Shown: piece after piece, positions 34,368-42,736 of the stretch | Layout of the letters: each line of letters starts with the position of its first letter | Numbering within the stretch: the stretch's first letter is position 1 | Source of the DNA: CAXBCP01 sp047638395 | Lineage (GTDB): Bacteria; Pseudomonadota; Alphaproteobacteria; MPNO01; UBA830 | Length of the DNA stretch: 64,000 nt | NCBI GenBank assembly: GCA_047638395.1 | Contig: JBLIMV010000004.1 | Location: 124,001-188,000 of the forward strand | Direction of reading: 5' to 3' | Made by a program: the position numbers and the translations under genes | Notes under the pieces: generated by a model | What the model saw: the letters and a program-made list of their open reading frames with translations, nothing else | Told to the model about the DNA's origin: nothing | The model's database searches: none

Positions 34368-35540
34368 TCATCCGGCAGTGTGACTTTCCCGTGCATAGCG
34401 GACCAGCGCCATGAAACGGTAAATCCCGTGGACGAACTTGCCATAGGGCATTGTGATAAACAGGCTGAACACAACACCGAGATGCAGGGCCAGCAACATG
34501 CCCATCGCCGATGTATCACGCAGGAACAGGAGTGCGAGGCCGGTCAGGCTGGTCAGGAACAACATTGCCAGAAAGGCAACATCCATGCCGAAGCGTGCCT
34601 TGTCCTGCATCTCCGGATCGCGCGTCCACTTGGCTTTCAGCAACCCGACCGGGCCGATCAGCAGCCCGATTCCGCCGATAGTCCCCAGGACGACCGGGGC
34701 GTCATACCAGGGATAGGGTGCGATCATACCCAGCAGGTAATGATAGAGCGTTGCGACCGACGTGGCCGCGAAGCACAGCATGAAGCCGTAAAACGTGCAG
34801 TGATGGTAGAACCGTCGGTGATCCGGTGTCGCATTTTCGTCTGCCGAGCAGTCCGCACCGCCGCCATCGAGATAGCGGAGTTTCCCGGCATCCTTCATCG
34901 CCTGCCACAGCGATTGCGGCGCGCGCAGGGTCGATGCCGGCTCGCCGATATCGCGCCAGAACATTCGCGCACCCATGATCGACGCGAATATCGCGTACAG
35001 GAATGCCGCCCCGAACAGGACCACCATCGAGTTATGCGGCATCAGCTTATAGAAAGACCCTGGACCGGTATGGATGCCGTACAGGACCGCCGGATCGTTT
35101 ACCGCCGCAAAACCGAAAATAAAGACCGCCACGCTGATCGCGGCAATAATGCTGATCGCCAGACCGTTCCGCGCAAACAGACCGGAGAACATGCCCGGCC
35201 AAGCATAGGCCTCATAGGATTCGGCACGCGCCTGGGCCATCACTTTGGGCACATTGACGTCGAATTCATGCGGCGGGGAAAATTGGCAGTCGTAGAAACA
35301 GGCACCGCAGCCGTGGCACAGATTTGCAAGATAGTTCAGGTCGCCGTCCGGAAATTCCCGGCGCATGATCATCGCGGGAAAAACCGCGCAAAGCCCCTCG
35401 CAATACCGGCAGGAATTGCAGACCGTCATCAGACGACCGGCCTCGGTCAGGGTTTCGCTCCCTCCTGGCGGGCCGCTCAGCCCTGCTTTTTCCGGTTTCG
35501 CCAATGGGTCAAATTGGGTTGTCTGCTCAGTTGCGGGCAT
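34368..35540 (-). CDS. tcuB: TcuB-like Fe-S membrane protein (tricarballylate utilisation)
   Basis: The protein has 390 residues from the ATG at 35540, preceded by AGGGAGG. Its N-terminal part holds two cluster motifs, C41-x2-C44-x2-C47-x3-C51 and C75-x2-C78-x2-C81-x3-C85. Several membrane helices follow, with histidines (for example HHCTFYGFMLC and HLGVVF) that could bind heme. This is the build of TcuB/CitB, which passes electrons from reduced TcuA flavin to the quinone pool. Its start overlaps the tcuA stop by 14 bases. It is the second gene of the tricarboxylate operon. Confidence 0.88.
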   Translation of the reverse strand: MPATEQTTQFDPLAKPEKAGLSGPPGGSETLTEAGRLMTVCNSCRYCEGLCAVFPAMIMRREFPDGDLNYLANLCHGCGACFYDCQFSPPHEFDVNVPKVMAQARAESYEAYAWPGMFSGLFARNGLAISIIAAISVAVFIFGFAAVNDPAVLYGIHTGPGSFYKLMPHNSMVVLFGAAFLYAIFASIMGARMFWRDIGEPASTLRAPQSLWQAMKDAGKLRYLDGGGADCSADENATPDHRRFYHHCTFYGFMLCFAATSVATLYHYLLGMIAPYPWYDAPVVLGTIGGIGLLIGPVGLLKAKWTRDPEMQDKARFGMDVAFLAMLFLTSLTGLALLFLRDTSAMGMLLALHLGVVFSLFITMPYGKFVHGIYRFMALVRYARESHTAG

Positions 35541-36924
35541 TGTTTGCGGCCTCCCTGCCCGCGATCCGGCCAAAGACGCTGCCGATGGTCATGCCGATTC
35601 CGGCGGCATAACCCTTGCCAAGCACGTTGCCGGACATGATCTCTCCCGCAGCGAACATGTTCGCCGACGGCTTGCCGTCATTCATAATCATCTGCGCCTG
35701 CTTGTTTACGCGCGTCCCCAGATAGGTGAACGTGATGCCCGGTCGTACCGGATAGGCATAGTAAGGCGGCGTTTCGAGCCGTTGCGCCCAATGGGTTTTG
35801 GGCGGTTCCAGACCTTCTGTATGACAATCATCCAGAATAGTGTGATCGAAATCGCCATCGACGACGGCGTCATTAAAACCGGCCACGGTTTTTACCAGCG
35901 TATCCGCCGGAATTTGCAGCTTCTCCGCCAGCTCAGCAACCGTATCCGCCATGATTGGCGGGAACAGTGACGGCATGAACTTGGTGAGCACTGAATGATC
36001 GAACACGATATAGCCGATCTGGTCCGGCTGTTGCGCGACAAGCCGCCCCCAGATCGCATACCGTTTTGGCCAGATATCCTCACCCTCGTCGTAGAAACGT
36101 TCGGAATGTTTGTTCACGACGATGCCAAAGACCACGCAGTCGAGCCGGGTGATGATACCGCCATCATATTTCGGCGCCCGCGCATCGATGGCGACCGCGT
36201 GACACTGGGTCGGATCGCCGATTTGCTGAACATCGTTATCGAGCAGCATTTTCAGGATCGTGCCCTGGTTGTTGGCGGTGCCGCGGATCAGGAAGTTCTC
36301 CGCCGCCTCGCCCCAGTATTCCTTGAGCCATTCGATGTTCGATTCAAAACCGCCCGCCGCTGCCACCAGCGCACCGGCGCGGATCGTCTCGTCCTTGCCG
36401 TCAATTCTAGCGGTTGCCGACACGAACATCCCATCCTGGATATCCATCTCCGTGACCTCCGCATCGTACAGGACGTCGACACCGATCCGGTCGGCTGTGT
36501 TGTAAAGCGCGTTGAGCATCGCCCGCCCGCCGCCGAGAAAGAAGGAGTTCGTCCGCCCCAATCCGAGCGTGCCACCGAGGGGCGGCTGAAACCGCACACC
36601 CTGCTCGACGATCCAGTTCAGCATATCCTTGGATTCATGGATCATGTGCCGCGCGAGTTCTTCGTCGGTCTCGCCTTCGGTCACCCGCAGCAGATCGTCA
36701 AACAATTCATCTTCGGGATAGGGCCCGGTCAGCGTGTCGGTCGCGGCATCATGGGCGCACCGCATATTCCGGGTGTGGCGCGTATTACCGCCGCGGTAGA
36801 ATTTCGCCGCGCGCTCCAGCACCAGCACAGATGCGCCTTCAAGCCGCGCGCTGAGGGCCGCGCACAGGGCCGCATTGCCGCCGCCGATTACAAGTACATC
36901 GTATTTTTTTGTCAGGTCCGCCAT
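35527..36924 (-). CDS. tcuA: FAD-dependent tricarballylate dehydrogenase TcuA
   Basis: The protein has 465 residues from the ATG at 36924; a longer reading to 36987 adds 21 residues ahead of the Rossmann strand and is rejected. It is an FAD protein of the fumarate reductase/succinate dehydrogenase flavoprotein group. The dinucleotide motif VIGGGNAALCAALSARLEGA starts at residue 12, RGGNTRHTRNMR follows near 45, and the C-terminal FAD block is MFAAGEIMSGNVLGKGYAAG. In Salmonella TcuA oxidises tricarballylate to cis-aconitate. The adjacent tcuB, prpF and carboxylate transporter genes support that role here. It is the first gene of the operon. Confidence 0.88.
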   Translation of the reverse strand: MADLTKKYDVLVIGGGNAALCAALSARLEGASVLVLERAAKFYRGGNTRHTRNMRCAHDAATDTLTGPYPEDELFDDLLRVTEGETDEELARHMIHESKDMLNWIVEQGVRFQPPLGGTLGLGRTNSFFLGGGRAMLNALYNTADRIGVDVLYDAEVTEMDIQDGMFVSATARIDGKDETIRAGALVAAAGGFESNIEWLKEYWGEAAENFLIRGTANNQGTILKMLLDNDVQQIGDPTQCHAVAIDARAPKYDGGIITRLDCVVFGIVVNKHSERFYDEGEDIWPKRYAIWGRLVAQQPDQIGYIVFDHSVLTKFMPSLFPPIMADTVAELAEKLQIPADTLVKTVAGFNDAVVDGDFDHTILDDCHTEGLEPPKTHWAQRLETPPYYAYPVRPGITFTYLGTRVNKQAQMIMNDGKPSANMFAAGEIMSGNVLGKGYAAGIGMTIGSVFGRIAGREAANNARN

Positions 36925-37102
36925 GCTCTTCGGTCGAATTGTGAATGTTCGGAGCTTCGTTTTGCCGGTTCGGCTTGCAGATGGCAATGGGGAGCTTGTT
37001 CAATCCATGGGTCAGAATTTGTTCCTGAACGCGCAGGATCTAACCAAACTGTCTTGAAACTGTATTATGCCTCCGGTTCTCCTTGGCGATTTCAATGGCT
37101 TC

Positions 37103-37621
37103 ATGAAACGACTCTTTCTCCTGCGCCACGCAAAATCCGGATGGGATAATCCGGGACAGGACGATTTCGACCGGTCGCTTACCCGGCGTGGTCGTCTATC
37201 TGCGCCGCTGATGGGACGTCACATGCAGCATCTGGGCTACGCCCCGTCGATTGCGCTGTGTTCGCCGGCGCGGCGCGCGCAGGAGACATGGCGCCTGGTG
37301 CGGGATGCGCTTGCCGGCCAAACGGCGGAAGAGATGCGCCCGGAGCTGTATCTGCCGGACCCGCGCACGATGCTCGGCACGATCCGGGAAATCGGGAATG
37401 CCCATCCAAGCGCCATCGTCATCAGCCACAACCCCGGCACTCTTGCCCTGGCTCTGGGACTTATGAGCAATAGAGCGCAGTCGGCGAACCCGTTTGGAGA
37501 GTATCCGACCGCCGCGCTGACCGTGTTCGATTTTGCCGTCGAGGCCTGGACCGACGTGCATCCCGGAGAGGGCCAACTGATCGGCTTTACCCGCCCGAAG
37601 GAGCTGGATGCGGCGGCATAG
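37103..37621 (+). CDS. SixA-like phosphohistidine phosphatase (histidine phosphatase family)
   Basis: The protein has 172 residues from the ATG at 37103, at which the conserved strand MKRLFLLRHAKSGWD begins. The phospho-accepting histidine is in LRHAK (RHG-type motif), and the second catalytic histidine is in VISHNPG. SixA-like proteins dephosphorylate phosphohistidine in phosphorelay or PTS proteins. It is transcribed divergently from tcuA, 178 bases away, and no kinase gene is nearby. SixA and other small RHG phosphatases are hard to separate by sequence alone. Confidence 0.87.
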   Translation: MKRLFLLRHAKSGWDNPGQDDFDRSLTRRGRLSAPLMGRHMQHLGYAPSIALCSPARRAQETWRLVRDALAGQTAEEMRPELYLPDPRTMLGTIREIGNAHPSAIVISHNPGTLALALGLMSNRAQSANPFGEYPTAALTVFDFAVEAWTDVHPGEGQLIGFTRPKELDAAA

Positions 37622-37696
37622 GGATTGATGCCAGGCGGCTTATAATTTGATACCTCACAGCATGGCCAAACGCGCGCCAGTCGGTATCATGGTGCC

Positions 37697-39178
37697 ATGA
37701 ATCTTGCAGAAGCCCTCGACCAGAACGCGTTGCGACGCCCCGGCGCGCCCGCGGTGATCACCCCCGATGAGACCATCAGCCATGCCGATTTCCGTGACAT
37801 GGTGTGCAGGCGGGCCGCTCATCTGTCCGCCCTGGGCGTTGTTCGGGACGATATTGTCGGGGTCAATCTGAAGGACACGCCGGAGCACCTTGCCGCCCTG
37901 TTCGCGCTTGGCCGCATCGGCGCCGCCGCTTTGCCGATGGACTGGCGCTGGACGGTGGAGGAAAAATCACGCCTTGCCGAATTTTTTACGCCGCGCGTGG
38001 TTCTGTCCGAGCCGGACGATGCCTTTGCAGAGGTGGCGGGAGACTGGCTTTCGGTCCGCAACGACGATGCCTGGGCAAAGAACGTCGCGGACGCGGATCC
38101 GGCGGCGACCGAACTGGCAGATGGCGATCCGCCATTGTTGCTGGCGCTCTCGTCGGGCACGACGGGCATCCCCAAGGGCCCGCTGATTACCCATAACCAG
38201 TTCTTTTCCCGCTTCATGATCTATTTCGTGACGCTCGGGTTCTCGGAGCGCACACGCTATCTCTGTGCGACACCGCTCTATTTCGGCGGCAGCCGCGGCT
38301 ATTCGATGTGCTCGGTCTATGCGGGCGGCACGGCACTGTTATTCCCGCCGCCCTATGAGATGACCGACCTGCTGGCCTTCGGCGAGACCCATGCCGCGAC
38401 CAAGATGTTCCTGGTCCCGACACTGCTGCGCCGCGTGCTCGACCTGCCGCCGCGGACCGACGGTAAATTGCTGATGCCGGGGCTCGACATGCTGTTTTCA
38501 ACCGGCGCGATCCTGCATGCCGAGGAGCGCGACGCGCTGATGAGCAACGTGTCGCCCTACTATCTAAATTTCTACGGCTCCACCGATGGCGGCGGCGCCA
38601 CCGCCCTGTTCTGGCACGACCCGCCGGAAGCCGCGGCATCGGTCGGGCGGCCCGTATTCGGTGCCGAGATCGACATTGCCGGCGAAGACGACGCGTCTCT
38701 CCCGCCGGGCGAGGTGGGGCGTATCCGCTACAAGCACCCGGGCACCGCGACGGGATATTACAAGGACATCGAGGCCAGTCGTGAAGCTTTTCGCGGTGGC
38801 TGGTACTATCCCGGCGATCTCGGCTGGCGCGACGAGGCCGGGTTTCTGTATCTGGCGGGGCGCGCCAAGGACATGATTATCCGCGGGGGTGTGAACATCT
38901 ACCCGGCGGAGATCGAGCACGTGCTGAGCCTGCACGACACGGTCATCGAATCTGCCGTCGTTGCGTGGCCGTCAAAAACCTTCGGTGAGGAAATCGCAGC
39001 CTTTGTCGTCGCCCGGCCGGATAAGGCCGATGCAGACGCCTTGCTGAAGTGGTGCAGCGAAAACCTCGCGCGCTACAAACTGCCGCGCGAGATTTTCTTT
39101 GTCGAAGAGTTGCCGAAAAGCGGTGTCGGCAAGGTGCTCAAAGCCGATCTGACCGAACGGCTCACAGCGCTCGACTAG
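37697..39178 (+). CDS. AMP-forming acyl-CoA synthetase
   Basis: The protein has 493 residues in the ANL superfamily. It activates a carboxylic acid as acyl-AMP and transfers it to CoA. The phosphate loop LSSGTTGIPKGP starts near residue 154, YGSTDGGG near 294 is the A5 motif, YYPGDLGWRDEAGFLYLAGRAKDMIIRGG holds A7/A8 near 370, and the A10 lysine is in SGVGKVLKADL near the end. The chain is slightly short for the family, with a compact N-terminal domain. It overlaps the convergent gene at 39175 by 4 bases. The acid substrate is not evident. Confidence 0.9.
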   Translation: MNLAEALDQNALRRPGAPAVITPDETISHADFRDMVCRRAAHLSALGVVRDDIVGVNLKDTPEHLAALFALGRIGAAALPMDWRWTVEEKSRLAEFFTPRVVLSEPDDAFAEVAGDWLSVRNDDAWAKNVADADPAATELADGDPPLLLALSSGTTGIPKGPLITHNQFFSRFMIYFVTLGFSERTRYLCATPLYFGGSRGYSMCSVYAGGTALLFPPPYEMTDLLAFGETHAATKMFLVPTLLRRVLDLPPRTDGKLLMPGLDMLFSTGAILHAEERDALMSNVSPYYLNFYGSTDGGGATALFWHDPPEAAASVGRPVFGAEIDIAGEDDASLPPGEVGRIRYKHPGTATGYYKDIEASREAFRGGWYYPGDLGWRDEAGFLYLAGRAKDMIIRGGVNIYPAEIEHVLSLHDTVIESAVVAWPSKTFGEEIAAFVVARPDKADADALLKWCSENLARYKLPREIFFVEELPKSGVGKVLKADLTERLTALD

Positions 39179-39981
39179 CGAATTTGTGTCTTCCGCCGCC
39201 GGAACCCGATTAGTGCAGCACCAACCAGCAGGAATGCCAGACCACCCGGCGCCGGGATCGCTTCGGCGAACCCCCCGGCATCGACGATAAGCTCGATATC
39301 GTTGAAATCGTCCGCGCCGATTATCATCGTGAAAGCGAACGTGTCCCCGAAGCCCGTATCAAACGGCCCGAACAGGCCATCGGCTTCGATAAATTCTGCG
39401 ACATCCACCTCACCACCGAAGGAAAAGACATCGACAGTCGCATCGCCGATTGCGTCTTCGAGCAACGCATCGTCGACAGATGCCTCAGCAGATAGGGAAA
39501 AATCCAGCAGGAATGAGACAGCGACTTCATCCGTCATCGAGAAGTTGTCAATCGTGATCAGACCGAATGCGGCCGATAAGACTTCGGCGTAACCGATTGA
39601 ATCGGCAGTGCCCGACGCCGTCGCGGTTATCGTCAGGCTGTCGCCGATACCGAGAACCGTCGGGTCGTCAAAATCCGGCGGGGTCAGGACAGGCGAGCCA
39701 GTCGATGTCCCCGAAGCTGTTCCGGTCCCTTCGGTGAAAGAGAAGGGGAACGTATCGCCACTGAAGGGGTCCGTTGATGCCGTACCGGCGAGAACCTCGA
39801 CGTCGAGCGGGGCGGTGCTGAAGAGATCTGTATTCTCAATACCCGTGAGGGTCACTGTCACGGTCGCGGCGCTGGAGAACATCGCCGTCGCCTGCGCGCC
39901 CGACGGCAACACAACCGGGGCAATGGCAAGGGCGAATATGAAAGGTACTACGCGGATTACGTATTTTGGGAAACGCAACAT
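39175..39981 (-). CDS. Exported protein with PEP-CTERM-type sorting tail
   Basis: The protein has 268 residues. It has a signal peptide (about 1-32), a Thr/Ser/Asp-rich acidic body, and a C-terminus in three parts: a short Pro-Ala-Pro-Gly motif, a hydrophobic helix (LAFLLVGAALIGF) and an Arg/Lys cluster. This tripartite tail is the exosortase/PEP-CTERM type. The body has a low-complexity beta-rich look, as in other PEP-CTERM surface proteins. AGGGAG precedes the ATG. No exosortase gene is in this window, so the sorting enzyme must be encoded elsewhere. Confidence 0.8.
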   Translation of the reverse strand: MLRFPKYVIRVVPFIFALAIAPVVLPSGAQATAMFSSAATVTVTLTGIENTDLFSTAPLDVEVLAGTASTDPFSGDTFPFSFTEGTGTASGTSTGSPVLTPPDFDDPTVLGIGDSLTITATASGTADSIGYAEVLSAAFGLITIDNFSMTDEVAVSFLLDFSLSAEASVDDALLEDAIGDATVDVFSFGGEVDVAEFIEADGLFGPFDTGFGDTFAFTMIIGADDFNDIELIVDAGGFAEAIPAPGGLAFLLVGAALIGFRRRKTQIR

Positions 39982-40139
39982 CGCTTAACTCCCTTGGAAG
40001 CGTGAAAATCTGTTGCGTTAACTAAAGCAAGAATCGTGCCACGAAAATTAGCCCTATACATCAAAGGGTTGAAATTGCGCCATTTTACAACCGTAAAGAA
40101 ACCCGACGATATCGGCCGGGATTTTGGGCACTACCAGCA

Positions 40140-41354
40140 CTACCGGCCCCGGTCATCTATCCGCAGCGCCGCAAAAACCTCTTCGGCACTGCCGGATGGC
40201 GGGTAGATCCACTGGGTGTTGATCATGGCCTTGCGCTCCTTTGCGTCGGCCCCCATCTTTTCGACATTCCGGTCCCAGCCGATCGTGAACACGGCACCGA
40301 AATTGCCCAGATCGAGGCAGGTCGTATAGTCGCTCTGCCGGTACGGTTGCGGCGCGGCACCGGTCAGATCGCGGACCACGTTCAGCCCCGCATACTTGCC
40401 CATCGTGCGCGCGTGCTGGCACGACATCAGGGCGTAATTGCCCTCATCATCGACCCGCGCATGGGCGACGTCACCCGTGGCATAAACATCTTCCAGCCCG
40501 GCGACTTTCAGATCGTCGCCGACCTCCAACCGTCCCAGCGCGTCCCGCTCGCCGGGAATCTGTGCGGTCAGCCCGTTGGCGCGCAGCCCCACGGTAACAA
40601 CCACCGTCGCCGCATCGATCCGCTCTCCGCCATCGAGCATAACGCCCCCTGCATCGAACCCGGTGACACGCTGCCCGAGACGTTGTTCGACGCGCGCCTC
40701 GGCAAGTGCGGTCTCAATAACCGGACGCGGGTTGGCGCCAAACTCCGGCCCGATCACGTCGGCCATCTCGACCAAAATTACCTTTGCCGCGGCTGCCGCC
40801 TCGTCACCGGCATGCTGGGCGATGCGGTTCCGCATTTCCGCCGCAAGCTCGATCCCGGTCATGCCACCGCCGACAATCACATAGGTGTCACCGCCCGGCG
40901 CGCCCGGTGTTTTGGCAACCGCCTGGAGCTGTTCGTCGAGGGCGACGGCCCCTTTGTAGCTATCGATATTGAACGTGTGTTCTGCCACGCCCGGCACCGG
41001 CAAAGGCGGCAATTCGCTGCCCGTCGCCAGGATGAGGCGGTCATAGGTGAGCGACGTGCCGTCCCGAAGGGTGACCGACTTCGCAGTCGTATCGATGGTG
41101 TCCACCGCGCCCTCGACAAACGCGACGCCTGCCGGGTCAAGCGCCGGGCGGATCGGTGCCCGCAATGTTTCAGGGTTCTTTTCATACAGCCGCGGGCGGA
41201 TCGTCATCTGATCGGTCTCGGACACGAGCGTTACCGTGGCGTCGGCGCCCCGACTGCTGGCCTGGCTGCTGCCAAGCTTGTGGATCTCATCGGCCGCGAC
41301 AATGGCTGCGGAAACGCCGGCAAAGCCGCCGCCGACAACAAGAATGCTGGTCAT
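40140..41354 (-). CDS. FAD-dependent pyridine nucleotide oxidoreductase (type II NADH dehydrogenase-like)
   Basis: The protein has 404 residues and two dinucleotide motifs: VVGGGFAGVSAAIVAADE near residue 6 for FAD and VIVGGGMTGIELAAEMRNR near 158 for NAD(P)H. The C-terminal FAD site is DVYATGDVAHARVDDEGN. It resembles single-subunit NADH:quinone or sulfide:quinone-type reductases. It lacks an obvious membrane helix and I see no CxxC redox pair. Its ATG overlaps the stop of the Rrf2 regulator gene, so the regulator and oxidoreductase are co-translated and probably share a redox or Fe-S signal. Confidence 0.85.
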   Translation of the reverse strand: MTSILVVGGGFAGVSAAIVAADEIHKLGSSQASSRGADATVTLVSETDQMTIRPRLYEKNPETLRAPIRPALDPAGVAFVEGAVDTIDTTAKSVTLRDGTSLTYDRLILATGSELPPLPVPGVAEHTFNIDSYKGAVALDEQLQAVAKTPGAPGGDTYVIVGGGMTGIELAAEMRNRIAQHAGDEAAAAAKVILVEMADVIGPEFGANPRPVIETALAEARVEQRLGQRVTGFDAGGVMLDGGERIDAATVVVTVGLRANGLTAQIPGERDALGRLEVGDDLKVAGLEDVYATGDVAHARVDDEGNYALMSCQHARTMGKYAGLNVVRDLTGAAPQPYRQSDYTTCLDLGNFGAVFTIGWDRNVEKMGADAKERKAMINTQWIYPPSGSAEEVFAALRIDDRGR

Positions 41355-41902
41355 GATGTTTTCCTTTTCAATTGCGACCGCAACCGCGCCGGGGTCCGGC
41401 GCGCCTCGTCACGGTCTTCGAACCATTTCTGTTTCTGGGAGATAAATTTTGTGCTGGTCTTTTCATCGACCTCGCCGGCCAGGCTGGCGAGCGTGCGTTC
41501 TTTCAGCGCGTCGAACATGCGTTCCTGGGCCTCGAGCATGATGGCATGGATGCCGCACACACCGCGCGTCGCCGATGCGGGCGGATCGTCGCCATACAGC
41601 ACACAGTTGGCGCGGATTTCACGGCACTGGAACAGCGGCTTGTTGCCATCGACCGCGCGCACCACGTCGAACACGGTGATATCGCCCGCCGGTTTCGCCA
41701 GCCGGAAGCCCCCGCGAATGCCCTCGCCTGATTCCACGATCCCGGCCTTTTGCAGCCCGGTAAATATTTTTGCCACCAGCGACGGGGACACGCCCTGGAA
41801 CTCGGCAAGATCACGGCTGCTGACCGCCGCATCTTCCGGCTGATCGACCAGATAGATCAGACAGTGCAGCCCGTATTCGACGTTCGTTCCGTAGAGGCTC
41901 AT
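41351..41902 (-). CDS. Rrf2-family transcriptional regulator with three clustered cysteines
   Basis: The protein has 183 residues and a winged-helix DNA-binding domain of the Rrf2/IscR/NsrR family (SSRDLAEFQGVSPSLVAKIF near residue 28). C93, C100 and C116 could hold an iron-sulfur cluster, as in IscR and NsrR. The spacing differs slightly from IscR, so the sensed signal is open (NO, Fe-S status or redox). The C-terminal 50 residues are longer than in IscR and basic. It is the first gene of an overlapping pair with the oxidoreductase at 40140-41354 and probably controls that pair. Confidence 0.88.
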   Translation of the reverse strand: MSLYGTNVEYGLHCLIYLVDQPEDAAVSSRDLAEFQGVSPSLVAKIFTGLQKAGIVESGEGIRGGFRLAKPAGDITVFDVVRAVDGNKPLFQCREIRANCVLYGDDPPASATRGVCGIHAIMLEAQERMFDALKERTLASLAGEVDEKTSTKFISQKQKWFEDRDEARRTPARLRSQLKRKTS

Positions 41903-41912
41903 CTTATAACTC

Positions 41913-41927
41913 CGATTAATCTTATCG
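41913..41927. promoter_or_regulatory. Imperfect dyad before the Rrf2 gene, possible operator
   Basis: The 15-base sequence CGATTAATCTTATCG has matching ends (CGAT/ATCG) and lies 10 bases upstream of the Rrf2 start codon. Rrf2 proteins often repress their own operons from such AT-rich dyads. The match is partial and the role is inferred. Confidence 0.25.
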
Positions 41928-42318
41928 TCGTTATATTATTTCGCTGTTAAAGAGTCAAATGCTGAATCAACCGTCGCGACAGCACCGCAGCAAAAGCGGT
42001 CTCATGCCCGCCATCGAAAAGGACGGGCGTCGCTAAAAACACAAAGTCGTAAAACAACCCTATGCACCCAAAGGGACGGGATACCGGATTCCAAAAAATG
42101 GGACCCAAATTTCAGTCCCAGCACCCGAAGCACGGGATTCATCGGCCCTGACGCCAGTTACGTCCTCACCGTTGTTGCACTTCCCGCCAGTGTAGCACGA
42201 GAAAGAACAAAACAAGAATTGTGGGCCAATAAAAACTGGCAGCAGGGACAAAAGACCCAACCCAGCTATCCTATGAGCTGGGAGGACGCTGGCCGGCAAT
42301 TCCGCCCCGAAAAGTGAA

Positions 42319-42339
42319 AAAATCCCTCCGGGGGATTTT
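42319..42339 (-). terminator. Intrinsic terminator of tRNA-Leu
   Basis: An 8-bp stem (42319-42326 with 42332-42339) with a 5-base loop ends in six Us on the minus strand. It lies 16 bases past the encoded CCA of tRNA-Leu, as expected for its terminator. Confidence 0.88.
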
Positions 42340-42355
42340 CGCTCTTAGCGATAAA

Positions 42356-42442
42356 TGGTGCGGACGGCGGGACTTGAACCCGCATGGTCTAACGACCGAC
42401 AGATTTTAAGTCTGTTGTGTATACCAATTCCACCACGTCCGC
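42356..42442 (-). tRNA. tRNA-Leu, anticodon UAA
   Basis: This is an 87-base type II tRNA. The 7-bp acceptor stem pairs 42436-42442 with 42360-42366. The anticodon loop CTTAAAA gives UAA, which reads UUA/UUG. A long variable arm follows, the T loop is GTTCAAGTC, and the CCA end is encoded at 42356-42358. Confidence 0.96.
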
Positions 42443-42530
42443 GTCTGGCCACAATAAACACGGCCACGCATGATTGAAATGGCGGAACGCGGTTTGGCGA
42501 AAAATTCCAGCCTGCGGTGCTTCTTCCCCT

Positions 42531-42605
42531 CGTCATCCCCGCGCAGGCGGGGATCTCCAAAAGGGTATCCATGCCGGGGAGATTCCCGCCTGCGCGGGAA
42601 TGACG
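42531..42605. repeat. Palindromic intergenic repeat (REP-like)
   Basis: Two 28-base arms (42531-42558 and 42578-42605) are reverse complements with only two positions differing, both tolerated as G-U pairs in RNA. The core CCCGCGCAGGCGGG is itself nearly palindromic. Many proteobacterial genomes carry scattered copies of very similar elements between genes. Part of the core (GCGGGAATGAC) recurs once more at 42613-42623. Confidence 0.75.
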
Positions 42606-42736
42606 GGTTATCGCGGGAATGACAGCGAGTTTGCGCATATGGCGAATCATCCGCTGGCGCGACCCCCATTCGGCACGGTATGGTGTCGCCCATAAAAAAC
42701 ACTGACGACAGCCCCGAAATCCGGGGGAGGCACACG

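Larger units (their letters stand above)
41903..42355. other. 453-base intergenic stretch
   Basis: This AT-richer stretch lies between the Rrf2 gene and tRNA-Leu. Apart from the dyad at 41913-41927 and the tRNA terminator at 42319-42339, I see only short inverted repeats (41984-42000 and 42007-42029) with no T-run. A 79-codon minus-strand reading frame at 42060-42299 has no family resemblance and no convincing ribosome binding site. Confidence 0.5.

Noticed and set aside
42060..42299. Minus-strand frame of 79 codons upstream of tRNA-Leu
   Set aside because: No ribosome binding site, no recognisable motif and atypical composition for a gene here.
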